Positions 25,860-33,841 of a stretch of 64,000 nt of DNA are shown here, in pieces (the first letter of the stretch is position 1; each line of letters begins with the position of its first letter). The position numbers and the translations under genes are program-made. Source of the stretch: Streptomyces sp. CB00316 (GTDB taxonomy: Bacteria > Actinomycetota > Actinomycetes > Streptomycetales > Streptomycetaceae); assembly GCF_001905595.1 (NCBI RefSeq), contig NZ_LIXI01000004.1, forward strand, positions 186,001-250,000, written 5' to 3'. The notes beneath the pieces were generated by a model. The model searched no databases and was not told the DNA's origin. It was given only the letters and a program-made list of their open reading frames with translations.

Positions 25860-26348
25860 ATGCGCGACTCGGTCGACGACTTCCTGGACCAGTGGGCCGC
25901 CCTGCGGTCCGATCTGGATCTGGAGGCCATGGGCGCGGTGGGCAGGCTCCTGCGGCTGACCCGGCTGGCGGAGAAGGAGGTCAGCCGCTACTTCGCCGAA
26001 CACGGCATGGAGCGCTGGGAGTTCGACGTCCTCGCCACCCTCCGCCGCAGCGACCGCCCGCTCACCCCCAAGGAGCTCGCCGCGAACGTCATGGTCAGCT
26101 CGGCCGCGCTGACCAACCGGATCGACCGGCTGGCCGCCCGCGGCCTGGTGGCCCGGGAAGCCGTGCCCGGCGACCGGCGCAGCCTGCACGTCACGCTCAC
26201 CGGTGCCGGACGGACGCTCGTCGACAGCACCGTGGAGGGCCATGTGCGCAACGAGCGCAGGATGCTCGCCGATCTGGACGCGCAGGACTGCCAGGAGCTG
26301 AACCGGCTGCTGCGCACGCTGGTGGTCACGCTGGAGGGTGGCCGCTGA
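25860..26348 (+). CDS. MarR family regulator (module 1)
   Basis: A 162-aa winged-helix regulator: MERWEFDVLATLRRSDRPLT, PKELAANVMVSSAALTNRID (recognition helix), wing VPGDRRSLHVTLT, and dimerisation helices at both ends. The start at 25860 (MRDSVDDFLDQW) avoids 13 less likely residues of the longer frame. It is divergent from a DMT exporter, the same arrangement as the second pair at 44.8-46.3 kb. The paired boxes between the genes suggest it represses itself and the exporter. Its inducer is unknown. Confidence 0.88.
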   Translation: MRDSVDDFLDQWAALRSDLDLEAMGAVGRLLRLTRLAEKEVSRYFAEHGMERWEFDVLATLRRSDRPLTPKELAANVMVSSAALTNRIDRLAARGLVAREAVPGDRRSLHVTLTGAGRTLVDSTVEGHVRNERRMLADLDAQDCQELNRLLRTLVVTLEGGR

Positions 26349-26442
26349 CGGCGGAGGCGGTCCCTCCCGGCGCGCTCGGCCGACGTGCCGTCCGGGACGG
26401 TTGCTTGCCTGGAGTGGACTCGAAGGAGTTGGCTGGGGCGTC

Positions 26443-27432
26443 ATGAAGTACACACAGCTCGGACGCACCGGACTCAAGGTCAGCCGACTCGTGCTCGGGA
26501 CGATGAACTTCGGCCCGCAGACCAACGAGTCGGACAGCCACGCGATCATGGACGCCGCGCTCGGCGCGGGTCTGAACTTCTTCGACACCGCCAACGTCTA
26601 CGGCTGGGGTGAGAACAAGGGGCGCACCGAGGAGATCCTCGGCACCTGGTTCGCCCAGGGCGGCGGACGGCGCGACAAGGTGGTCCTGGCCACCAAGATG
26701 TACGGGAACATGGCCCCCGAGGGCGATGCCTGGCCCAACCACGACAAGCTCTCCGCCGTGAACATCCGGCGGGCGGTCGACGCCTCGCTCAAGCGGCTCC
26801 AGACGGACCACATCGACGTCTACCAGTTCCACCACGTCGACCGGAGCACCCCGTTCGAGGAGATCTGGCAGGCGATCGACGTCCTGGTCCAGCAGGGCAA
26901 GATCCTGTACGCGGGCTCCTCGAACTTCCCCGGCTACAAGATCGCCCAGGCCAACGAGCAGGCGGCCCGGCGCGGTTCGCTCGGCCTGGTCAGCGAGCAG
27001 TGCCTCTACAACCTCGCCGAGCGCCGCGCCGAGATGGAGGTCATCCCGGCCGCGCAGGAGTACGGCGTCGGGGTCATCCCGTGGTCGCCGCTGCAGGGCG
27101 GCCTGCTGGGCGGCGTCATCAAGAGGGAGGCCGAGGACGGCCGCCGCGCCTCGGGCCGCTCGGCGGACGCCCTGGCCAACAGCACGGTCCGCGCCCAGAT
27201 CGAGGCGTACGAGGACCTGCTGGAGAAGCACGGTCTGGAGCCCGGTGAAGCGGCTCTGGCCTGGCTGCTGACCCGCCCCGGCGTCACGGGCCCGATCGTC
27301 GGCCCGCGCACCGCCGAGCAGCTGGAGGGAGCCCTGCGCGCCCTGGAACTGGAACTCCCGGAGGCCGTGCTCACCGGCCTGGACGAGATCTTCCCGGGCC
27401 CGGGCCCCTCGCCGGAGGCCTTCGCCTGGTGA
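26443..27432 (+). CDS. aldo/keto reductase
   Basis: A 329-aa NADPH-dependent oxidoreductase with a TIM-barrel fold. Seen: MKYTQLGRTGLKVSRLVLGT, catalytic Asp and Tyr in NFFDTANVYGWGENKGRTEE, Lys in VVLATKMYG, His in IDVYQFHHVDRSTP, and the C-terminal cofactor loop GPIVGPRTAEQLEGAL. It belongs to the AKR group close to YajO/Tas-like enzymes; substrate unknown. It lies 94 bp downstream of the MarR gene in the same direction but has no obvious functional link. A terminator follows at 27451. Confidence 0.92.
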   Translation: MKYTQLGRTGLKVSRLVLGTMNFGPQTNESDSHAIMDAALGAGLNFFDTANVYGWGENKGRTEEILGTWFAQGGGRRDKVVLATKMYGNMAPEGDAWPNHDKLSAVNIRRAVDASLKRLQTDHIDVYQFHHVDRSTPFEEIWQAIDVLVQQGKILYAGSSNFPGYKIAQANEQAARRGSLGLVSEQCLYNLAERRAEMEVIPAAQEYGVGVIPWSPLQGGLLGGVIKREAEDGRRASGRSADALANSTVRAQIEAYEDLLEKHGLEPGEAALAWLLTRPGVTGPIVGPRTAEQLEGALRALELELPEAVLTGLDEIFPGPGPSPEAFAW

Positions 27433-27450
27433 TCTGACCGGAGCTGACCC

Positions 27451-27484
27451 TGCGGCCGCCGCCCTGGACGGGGTGGCGGCCGCA
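27451..27484 (+). terminator. terminator after the aldo/keto reductase
   Basis: 14-bp stem with one G-T pair (tgcggccgccgccc / gggtggcggccgca) and 6-nt loop, 19 bp after the stop. It also faces the end of the proline iminopeptidase remnant on the other strand. Confidence 0.75.
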
Positions 27485-27529
27485 CGGCTGCGGCGGCACG
27501 GGAGGCGAGGGGTTCACGCCCTTGTGAAC

Positions 27530-28115
27530 TCACGCCCCCGCGGACCGGTCCAGCGCCGCCAGCACCGCCCGCCGGGTCGCGGGCCCGCCCAGGTGGCCCG
27601 CGTCGTCGATGACCGTCAGCTCGGCCTCCGGCCAGGAGCGGTCGAGTTCCCAGGCGGTGGCCAGAGGGGCGCCCAGGTCGAAGCGGCCGTGGATCAGGGC
27701 GGCGGGGATGCCGGCCAGTCGGTGGGCCTCGTCGATGAGCTGGTTCTCCCGCAGCCAGGCGGCGTGGGAGAAGTAGTGGGAGCAGATCCGGACGAGCGCC
27801 TGCTGGGCACGGTCCGGGCGGCTGCTGTAGGGGGCCGGGCCCGGGTTCGCCTCCAGGGACAGGACCGCGTCCTCCCATGCGCACCAGGCGGCCGTGGCCC
27901 GCTCCCGTACGGCAGGGTCCTGGCTCTCCATGCGGCGGGCGTAGGCGGCGACCACCTCGGTCGGGTCCGTGGCTTCGGGGACGGCCTCGCGGAAGGTGTG
28001 CCAGGCCTCGGGGAAGATCTGGCCCGCGCCCCGGTAGAGCCAGTCGATCTCGCTGCGCCGGGTCGTGGTGACCGAGGCGATGACGGCCTCCGTGACCCGC
28101 GGCCGTTCCGGCGTC
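27530..28115 (-). pseudogene. 5'-truncated proline iminopeptidase
   Basis: The minus strand encodes the C-terminal 190 or so residues of an alpha/beta-hydrolase of the proline iminopeptidase family: TTTRRSEIDWLYRGAGQIFP, AWCAWEDAVLSLEANPGPAP, ICSHYFSHAAWLREN, ALIHGRFDLGAPLATAW with the acid residue, and DDAGHLGG with the catalytic His. The N-terminal half, with HGGPG and the catalytic serine, is absent. The frame runs into the promoter of the divergent cupin-like gene. It cannot encode an active enzyme. Confidence 0.75.
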
Positions 28116-28138
28116 AGGCCGGGCGTAGCCTGGGCGCC

Positions 28139-28627
28139 GTGAACGCGACTCCCCGGGTCCTTGCCGTACTGGACGACATCCTCGCCTCCGCCGCCCCCGA
28201 CGGGCGCGGCGCGTTGTGGCACCTGGCCGAGGTGGGGCGGGAGTTGGACGCCAACCTCGTGCGGCTGCCGGGCGGTGCGGAGGTCGGGGAGCATCAGGAG
28301 GACGTGCTCGATGTGCTCCTGGTCGTGCTGGAGGGCGGGGGTCGGGTCCGTACGGGGGGCGGGGGCCTGGAGCTGGGGCCCTCCACCGTCGTCTGGCTGC
28401 CCCGGACTTCGCGCCGTGCCCTGGTCGCCGGTCCGGACGGGCTCACCTATCTCACCGTCCACCGCCGCCGCCCCGGGCTCGCCATCAAGGCGCCGAGCGG
28501 CGGGACGTACGAGGGTGGCGAAGGGCCCTGCATGCTGGACCGGGTCTGCCCGCAGTGCGGGCGGCTGTCCGAGGACCCCGCGCCGGTCTTCTGCAGCCGG
28601 TGCGGGGAGCGGTTTCCGGAGCGGTGA
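28139..28627 (+). CDS. cupin-like protein with C-terminal zinc ribbon
   Basis: A 162-aa protein. Residues about 20-115 have a cupin-like pattern (ANLVRLPGGAEVGEHQEDVL, DVLLVVLEGGGRVRTGGG, LGPSTVVWLPRTSRRALVA). The last 30 residues are a zinc ribbon, CPQCGRLSEDPAPVFCSRCG. The combination suggests a small regulatory or sensing protein; no catalytic function can be assigned. GTG start, with TAGCCT ending 7 nt upstream, so probably leaderless. It converges on the receptor kinase gene. Confidence 0.75.
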   Translation: MNATPRVLAVLDDILASAAPDGRGALWHLAEVGRELDANLVRLPGGAEVGEHQEDVLDVLLVVLEGGGRVRTGGGGLELGPSTVVWLPRTSRRALVAGPDGLTYLTVHRRRPGLAIKAPSGGTYEGGEGPCMLDRVCPQCGRLSEDPAPVFCSRCGERFPER

Positions 28628-28657
28628 GCCGCGCCGGGAGCGGTGAGGACCGGGTGC

Positions 28658-30706
28658 TCAGTACCCCTCGCACTCCGTCAGGTCCGGTCGGCCCGGGGGG
28701 TTCTCGCCGTCCATCAGGGCGGACAGGTTCCTCGCGTACATCTCGTCCCAGACCTTGCCCTTCAGGATCTTCCGCAGCGCCGAGCACACCTCGCCTTTCA
28801 GGCCCGGTGACCCGGGGCGCATCGCGACGCCGTACCCCTCCGCGCCCTGGATGTTCTCCAGCCGCCGCACCTTGCCCGGGTTCGCCTTCTCATAGCCCGC
28901 GAGGATGATGTCGTCCGAGGCCACCGCGTAGACGTCCGACGTCACGTCCAGCAGCTGGTCCAGGCAGTCCTGGTAGGTGTTGGGCTGGGACTCCGTCATC
29001 GTGAAGCCGCGTTTGGGCAGCTCCGTCTCGTACGTCGAATCCCGTGCCGTGCACACCTCGACGCGCAGCCGGCGCAGGTCGCTGGAGTCGTTGATCGTGT
29101 ACTTGCTGGACTTCTCGCGGACCAGGAACCCCCGGCTCGCCTCGTAGTACGGGCCCGCGAAGTCGACGCTGTACCCGCCGGGCGACGCGCTCTTGCGTTC
29201 GGGCGTGATGCTGTACGAGGCGATGACGAGATCCACCCCCTTCCTCTTGAGCGCGGTGCTGCGGTAGTCGGTCGGGACCGTGGTGAAGGCGACCTCGTCC
29301 CGGCTGTACCCCATGTGGCCGGCGATCGCGTAGGCCAGGTCGATGTCGTAACCGGCGTACGTCTTCGTCTTCCGGTCGTACTTGCTCAGGCCCGGCTGAT
29401 CGTCCTTGACGCCGATCTTGAGGGTGCGGTTCGTGGCCCTCCACTTCTCCGTGACGGAGCTGCCACCGCCCCGGCCCCCCGCCCCGGCCGTGGTGCTGCC
29501 GCTCGTACCCCCCTGGCCGTCCCCGATGCCCTTCGCGACCAGCCAGCCCGCCGTGCCCAGCAGGGCCACGCACAGTGTTGCCGTCGCCGCCTTCAGCCAC
29601 GGCCGTCTCCGGCGGCCGTGCGGTGGCCGAGGTGCGGGGACGGGCGGCCCGGGAGGTTGCGGAGCGGGACCGGGCGCAGCGCCGCGTACGGGGCCGGGCG
29701 CGGGTTCCGCATCCGCCGTCAGCGGGTGCGTCGCCGCTCCGGCCGCGGTGGCGTTCCGTGCGAGCGGGGCGCCCAGCACCTCCCGCAGCATCGCCTCCGC
29801 CGTGGCCGCGTCCAGGCGCTCGTGCGGGTCCGGGAAGAGGAGGCCCTGGATCACCGGGGCGAGCGGTCCGGCGTACCGGAGGGCCGGGTCGGGGGTCTGC
29901 CGGATGTTCTCCTGGACCTCCCACACCTCGCCGCCGGCGAAGGGGGCCCTGCCTTCGACCATCTCGTACAGCGTGATGCCCAGGGCCCACAGGTCGGAGG
30001 CGGGGGCGGGGCCGGGGGAGCCGGGCGCGAAGAGTTCGGGTGCCAGGTACGGAGGCGTGCCGATGACACTGCCGGACCGGGTCACCTGGGTGGCGCCCTC
30101 GAACGTGGCGATCCCGAAGTCCACGAGGATCGCCAGCCCGTCGTCCCGCACCAGCACGTTGCCCGGCTTCACGTCGCGGTGGACGACCGACGCCGCGTGC
30201 ACCGCCCGCAGGCCCTGGAGGATCTGGAGGCCGATGTCCGCCGCCCTCGGTACGGCGAGCACCCGCTCGGCGCGCAGCAGGTCCGCCAGGGACCTGGCTT
30301 CGAGGAGCTTCATCACGATCCAGACCTGGTTGTCGGTCTCGACCTGGTCGTGGACGGTCACCACGTTCGGGTGCTCGATCTTGGCGATCGCCTCCGCCTC
30401 CCGGCGGGCGCGCTGCATCGCGGCGGCCTGGGTTCCGGCGGTCATCGCGCTCCGGTCGAGCAGACCCTTTACGGCGACGAAGCGGCGCAGCCGCCGGTCA
30501 TGGGCCTTCCACACCTCGCCCATGCCGCCGCTGCCGATCGGTTCCAGCAGCTCGTAGCGGCCCTCGATCACCACCTGCGGGCGGCCGTGGCCGCGTCCCG
30601 GGAAGGCCCCGTCGTCCGCCGCGCCGCCCCCGGACCCGCCTCCGAGCCCGCCCCCGCCTCCGAACCCGTCCCCGCCCCCGGCTCCGGACCTGTCTTCGCC
30701 TTGCAT
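28658..30706 (-). CDS. receptor Ser/Thr kinase with extracellular amino-acid-binding-type sensor
   Basis: A 682-aa single-pass membrane kinase. Cytoplasmic domain, residues 50-310: glycine loop GSGGMGEVW (58-66), VAVK (K80), HRDVKPGNVL (catalytic loop 176-185), DFG 196-198, APE 222-224. A Pro/Ala linker, a basic stop and one helix (KAATATLCVALLGTAGWLVA, about 372-391) follow. Residues 428-670 form a PBPb/SBP_bac_3-type ligand-binding domain (LKIGVKDDQPGLSKYD, TYAGYDIDLAYAIAGHMGY, VDLVIASYSITPERK). It should sense an extracellular small molecule, as in GlnX/PknG-like signalling, but ligand and targets are unknown. Ribosome site AGGGGG precedes the ATG. Confidence 0.93.
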   Translation of the reverse strand: MQGEDRSGAGGGDGFGGGGGLGGGSGGGAADDGAFPGRGHGRPQVVIEGRYELLEPIGSGGMGEVWKAHDRRLRRFVAVKGLLDRSAMTAGTQAAAMQRARREAEAIAKIEHPNVVTVHDQVETDNQVWIVMKLLEARSLADLLRAERVLAVPRAADIGLQILQGLRAVHAASVVHRDVKPGNVLVRDDGLAILVDFGIATFEGATQVTRSGSVIGTPPYLAPELFAPGSPGPAPASDLWALGITLYEMVEGRAPFAGGEVWEVQENIRQTPDPALRYAGPLAPVIQGLLFPDPHERLDAATAEAMLREVLGAPLARNATAAGAATHPLTADAEPAPGPVRGAAPGPAPQPPGPPVPAPRPPHGRRRRPWLKAATATLCVALLGTAGWLVAKGIGDGQGGTSGSTTAGAGGRGGGSSVTEKWRATNRTLKIGVKDDQPGLSKYDRKTKTYAGYDIDLAYAIAGHMGYSRDEVAFTTVPTDYRSTALKRKGVDLVIASYSITPERKSASPGGYSVDFAGPYYEASRGFLVREKSSKYTINDSSDLRRLRVEVCTARDSTYETELPKRGFTMTESQPNTYQDCLDQLLDVTSDVYAVASDDIILAGYEKANPGKVRRLENIQGAEGYGVAMRPGSPGLKGEVCSALRKILKGKVWDEMYARNLSALMDGENPPGRPDLTECEGY

Positions 30707-30796
30707 GCGACCCCCTGTGCACTACATGGACCAGCCAACAGTAGACGTTCCGTCAGCTCTCGACAGGGCGCGAAGGGAAGGGATTTCGCGGAGGCC

Positions 30797-31618
30797 TCAG
30801 GGGGCGGCGCCGCCGTTGCTCTTCAGCAACTGCCCGTTGACCCACTGGCCTTGTGGCGAGCACAGGAAGTCCACCAGGTGTGCGGTGTCCCGCGGGGTGC
30901 CGAGGCGGCCGAGCGGGGTGCCCTGGACCAGGGCGTCCCGCAGCTCGTCGTTCATCCAACCGGTGTCCACCGGGCCGGGGTTGACGACGTTGGCGGTCAC
31001 CCCGAGGTGGGCCAGTTCGTGGGCGGCGGCCAGGGTGATGCGGTCCAGGGCGCCCTTGCTCGCGCCGTAGGGCAGGTTGCCCACGGTGTGGTCGCTGGTG
31101 AGCGCGACGATGCGGCCGGCGCCCGTGCCCGGCTCGCCGCGGAAGCGCAGCCCGTACTCGCGGATCAGCAGCCAACTGGCCCGCGTGTTCACGGCGAAGT
31201 GCCGGTCGAAGGCCTCCACGGTGGTGTCCAGGATCCCCGAGTCCACCGACTCCGCGTGCGAGAGGACGAGCGCGGTGACCGGGCCGAGGCGCTGCTCCGC
31301 CTCGTCGAAGATGCGGGTGGGGGCGTCGGGGCCGGTCAGGTCCGCCTCGATCGCCGCCGTGCGGGCTCCGGCGTTCTCCAGCTCCCGCGCGATGGACGCG
31401 GCGGCCCCCTCCTCGGCACCCCACTCCATGCGCCGGTCGTACGGCGTCCAGTAGGTGAAGGCGATGTCCCAGCCGGAGGCCGCGAGCTGCCGGGCGATGC
31501 CCGCGCCGATCCCGATGGAGCGCCCGACCCCGGTGATGAGGGCGACGGGGCGGGCCGGTGCGGTGGCCGGTTCCGAGGCCTGTGCCGGCGACGTCGAGGG
31601 CTGTTCGTTGAGCGTCAC
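30797..31618 (-). CDS. short-chain dehydrogenase/reductase
   Basis: A 273-aa NAD(P)-dependent SDR. After about 22 variable residues: ALITGVGRSIGIGAGIARQL (cofactor-binding GxxxGxG, here GVGRSIGIG), AVNTRASWLLIREY, catalytic Ser in IVALTSDHTVGN, YxxxK as PYGASKGALDR, and NVVNPGPVDTGWM. The pattern resembles 3-ketoacyl-ACP-reductase-like SDRs; substrate unknown. GTG start with AAGGA 8 nt upstream. It lies on the same strand as, and 90 bp before, the receptor kinase. Confidence 0.88.
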   Translation of the reverse strand: MTLNEQPSTSPAQASEPATAPARPVALITGVGRSIGIGAGIARQLAASGWDIAFTYWTPYDRRMEWGAEEGAAASIARELENAGARTAAIEADLTGPDAPTRIFDEAEQRLGPVTALVLSHAESVDSGILDTTVEAFDRHFAVNTRASWLLIREYGLRFRGEPGTGAGRIVALTSDHTVGNLPYGASKGALDRITLAAAHELAHLGVTANVVNPGPVDTGWMNDELRDALVQGTPLGRLGTPRDTAHLVDFLCSPQGQWVNGQLLKSNGGAAP

Positions 31619-31689
31619 GGGCCGATCCTTCGTGAACCGTACGCGTACGTCAACGACTTCCCCGGCCAGGGCTACGACCCCGTCGCGGC

Positions 31690-31773
31690 ATGGCCCTCCG
31701 TAAGCCGATCGGCGAGACGACCGAGGAGGAGTACGACCGCATGTTCGCGATCAACTCCAAGGCGGCGTACTAG
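31690..31773 (+). pseudogene. internal fragment of a short-chain dehydrogenase
   Basis: An 84-bp frame reads MALRKPIGETTEEEYDRMFA then INSKAAY and a stop. This is the conserved centre of classical SDRs (the segment after NNAG, ending in the N-s-K-A-A-Y helix). No Rossmann motif precedes it and no catalytic part follows. A different SDR tail at 34645-34875 in the same orientation may be the other end of the same lost gene. Confidence 0.55.
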
Positions 31774-32243
31774 GTGCACCGAGCGCGCGGGATGAACGCC
31801 GGGCCGGTGGGGGGAGCAGTGAGGTCGACCGCGCTTGTGAGTACGCGCGTGAGCACATCCTCGCGCCGCAGATCGAGGTCGGCAACGGTCTGGGCGGGCG
31901 GGGACGCGGGCAGCGGGGCCGCCGCTGTGTAGAGGGTGGTCAGTTCCTTGACCGCCCTGCTCAGCGGGAGCAGCGTCGTCGAATACAGCTGGGCCATGTC
32001 CGCCTCCGCGCGAATGGCCCGCTCCTCGGCCCGCTTCCGGCTCTTCTCGACGAGCCCCTTCTCCAGGTGAGTGATCACGACCACCCCGAAGGCCGAGGCG
32101 TCGGCGAAGAACGCCAGGCCGAGTTTCTCGGTTCCCTCCGAACCGTCCGCCCACACCGAGACCACGGCCACGGACACGCCGAGCACTGCCGAGAAGAGCA
32201 GGAACAGGTAGTGAACGCCGCGTGCGGCCAACCATTGGTTCAT
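31770..32243 (-). CDS. membrane protein with coiled-coil region
   Basis: A 157-aa protein starting MNQWLAARGVHYLFLLFSAV. Two hydrophobic spans (YLFLLFSAVLGVSVAVVSVW; LGLAFFADASAFGVVVITHL) are followed by a charged helix likely to form a coiled coil (EKGLVEKSRKRAEERAIRAE) and a short variable tail. No known family is recognised. An alternative start at 32267 adds eight residues. It lies inside a mosaic stretch with gene fragments and its stop overlaps an SDR fragment, so it may be newly acquired or poorly conserved. Confidence 0.5.
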   Translation of the reverse strand: MNQWLAARGVHYLFLLFSAVLGVSVAVVSVWADGSEGTEKLGLAFFADASAFGVVVITHLEKGLVEKSRKRAEERAIRAEADMAQLYSTTLLPLSRAVKELTTLYTAAAPLPASPPAQTVADLDLRREDVLTRVLTSAVDLTAPPTGPAFIPRARCT

Positions 32244-32449
32244 CCGGCCCGTACCACCGCGTTCCACCCCGATTTTGTCGTACGTACTCGCGCCCCTTCA
32301 TCCTCCCCGAACGGAGTAGTGGACGGCAGGCGTTGCGCGAGACAGCCCGGCTCGACATGCGGTGAAGGGCCCGCCGACAGAGACTCGGCCTCGACAGCAC
32401 CCCCCCGTGAGCCCTGTGGCCCGGCCGTTTTCCGTACCGAGGAGGAACC

Positions 32450-32776
32450 ATGACCACATCGATCAGCGACCCGGTGGTCAAGAAGTTCGTCGCCGCCGTC
32501 AACGCGGGTGACGAGAGCGCCTTCACCGCCGTCCTCACCGAGGACGCCACGATGTCCGACGACGGCAGCGAACGGGACCTGGCCGCCTGGACGGAGAAGG
32601 AGATCTTCTCCCCGAAGGCGAACGGCCGCATGGACGTCGTGCAGGCCTCGGACGACGGCCGCACCCTCGTCGTCGACTACACGAACGACACGTGGGGCAC
32701 GATGCGGACGCGCTGGTCCTTCACGGTCAGCGGCGACCGCATCAGCCGCTTCGAGACGGGCCAGGCACCGGCCTGA
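32450..32776 (+). CDS. SnoaL-like/NTF2-fold protein
   Basis: A 108-aa protein of the nuclear-transport-factor-2 fold: VVKKFVAAVNAGDESAFTAV, LTEDATMSDDGSERDLAAWT, then TLVVDYTNDTWGTMRTRWSF and the terminal strand ISRFETGQ. Such small proteins act as isomerases, cyclases or binding domains; none is suggested by the neighbours. A strong GAGGAGGAACC precedes the ATG. It stands alone between a membrane protein gene and a gene-poor 330-bp gap. Confidence 0.85.
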   Translation: MTTSISDPVVKKFVAAVNAGDESAFTAVLTEDATMSDDGSERDLAAWTEKEIFSPKANGRMDVVQASDDGRTLVVDYTNDTWGTMRTRWSFTVSGDRISRFETGQAPA

Positions 32777-33103
32777 CAGCGGCCGGGTCGAGGAGGCCGA
32801 CGAGAACCGCGACGTCCTTGCTCCCTCCTTCATGCCCCGACCGCCCCCGCCTTACCTTTCGCACGCCATGGCGTCGGGCTGGTGAGACCTTGTCGATCTA
32901 CTGCTCCCCTTGGCGGGGGCCCTGGGAGCCGGGAGGCGGCTCACCCCGGCACATCTGGTACGCGACCGGCTTCCCGGCCCTCGCCCCGGCCCCGGTAGCG
33001 GTGGGCCTCGCGCACATGGCGTCGGTCCATGTCCCCCTGGGGGTGATGGTGTTCGGCCTGAGCGTGCCGGCCCTGGCGCGGCAGGCTCCGTCGGACATCA
33101 GGG
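32777..33103. other. gene-poor 327-bp stretch
   Basis: No convincing gene. On the plus strand, 32950-33100 reads as a hydrophobic segment (HMASVHVPLGVMVFGLSVPA) like the end of a small integral membrane protein, but there is no start, ribosome site or intact frame. I take it as a possible remnant only. Confidence 0.3.
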
Positions 33104-33637
33104 TCAGGGCCGATCCACCCGGTAGAGGTAGTGGGCCCGCCCGTCGACGGGGTTGTCCGGCTCGAGTTCGCCCTCGGCGACCCGCCGCATCCCGGCCTTC
33201 TCCAGCGCCCGCCAGGAGGCACGGTTGGCGGCCGACACGGGCACCAGGACACACGAGGCCTCGGGATGCTCGTCCCAGATCGCCTGGACGGCCGACCGGA
33301 TCATCCGCGGCCCGAGCCCCCGGCCGACGAGCTGCGGCTCGCCGATCAGATAGTCGATGGTCATGGCCCCGGAAGGGACGTCGATCAACGTGGCGACCTC
33401 CACCAGATACTCGGGGTAGTCGGCCAGCCGGCACCGCTGCATCAGGCCGAACGGAGTGCCGTCGAGGTGGGCGAGCAGTTCCTCAGAGGGCTCATCACCC
33501 CTGACGGCGGGCCCGAAGTCCCGTCGCACGGCCTCGGCCGAGGTCTCGTGGTTCCACCACCGGGCCACGTGCGGACGCTCCAGCCAGGACATCAGCAACG
33601 GGAAGTCGTCCTCGGTGAGCCGACGCCAGGTGATCAT
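33104..33637 (-). CDS. GNAT acetyltransferase, AAC(6')-like
   Basis: A 177-aa acetyl-CoA-dependent N-acetyltransferase. It has the order typical of AAC(6')-Ib-type and IucB-type GNATs: ITWRRLTEDDFPLLMSWLER, PHVARWWNHE, IDYLIGEPQLVGRGLGPRMI (acetyl-CoA pyrophosphate loop Q/R-x-x-G-x-G/A), and SAANRASWRALEKAGMRRV. Aminoglycoside modification is possible but not proven; many such genes acylate other amines. The ATG at 33637 is chosen for GGAGGG 7 nt upstream, over the longer frame from 33697. Confidence 0.82.
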   Translation of the reverse strand: MITWRRLTEDDFPLLMSWLERPHVARWWNHETSAEAVRRDFGPAVRGDEPSEELLAHLDGTPFGLMQRCRLADYPEYLVEVATLIDVPSGAMTIDYLIGEPQLVGRGLGPRMIRSAVQAIWDEHPEASCVLVPVSAANRASWRALEKAGMRRVAEGELEPDNPVDGRAHYLYRVDRP

Positions 33638-33841
33638 CGGGAAACCCTCCAGCGGGACGCGGCGGCAGGGGCGCGGGGCAGAGCGCCCCGTGGCCACCCA
33701 GCCTAGGCACTGTCCGGCACATCATGGGGCCGTGATGGCACCAGGTCGGTCGTCGCCGGCCGGGCTGTGCCCGGTTGCGGGGCTCTGCCAGCGGCAGAAC
33801 AGCAGCCGGATCGGGCTGGACGATCACTACGGTCCAGTCTT

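Noticed and set aside
32898..33110. Hydrophobic plus-strand segment resembling the end of an integral membrane protein
   Set aside because: No start, ribosome site or intact frame; noted as a possible remnant but not called as a gene.
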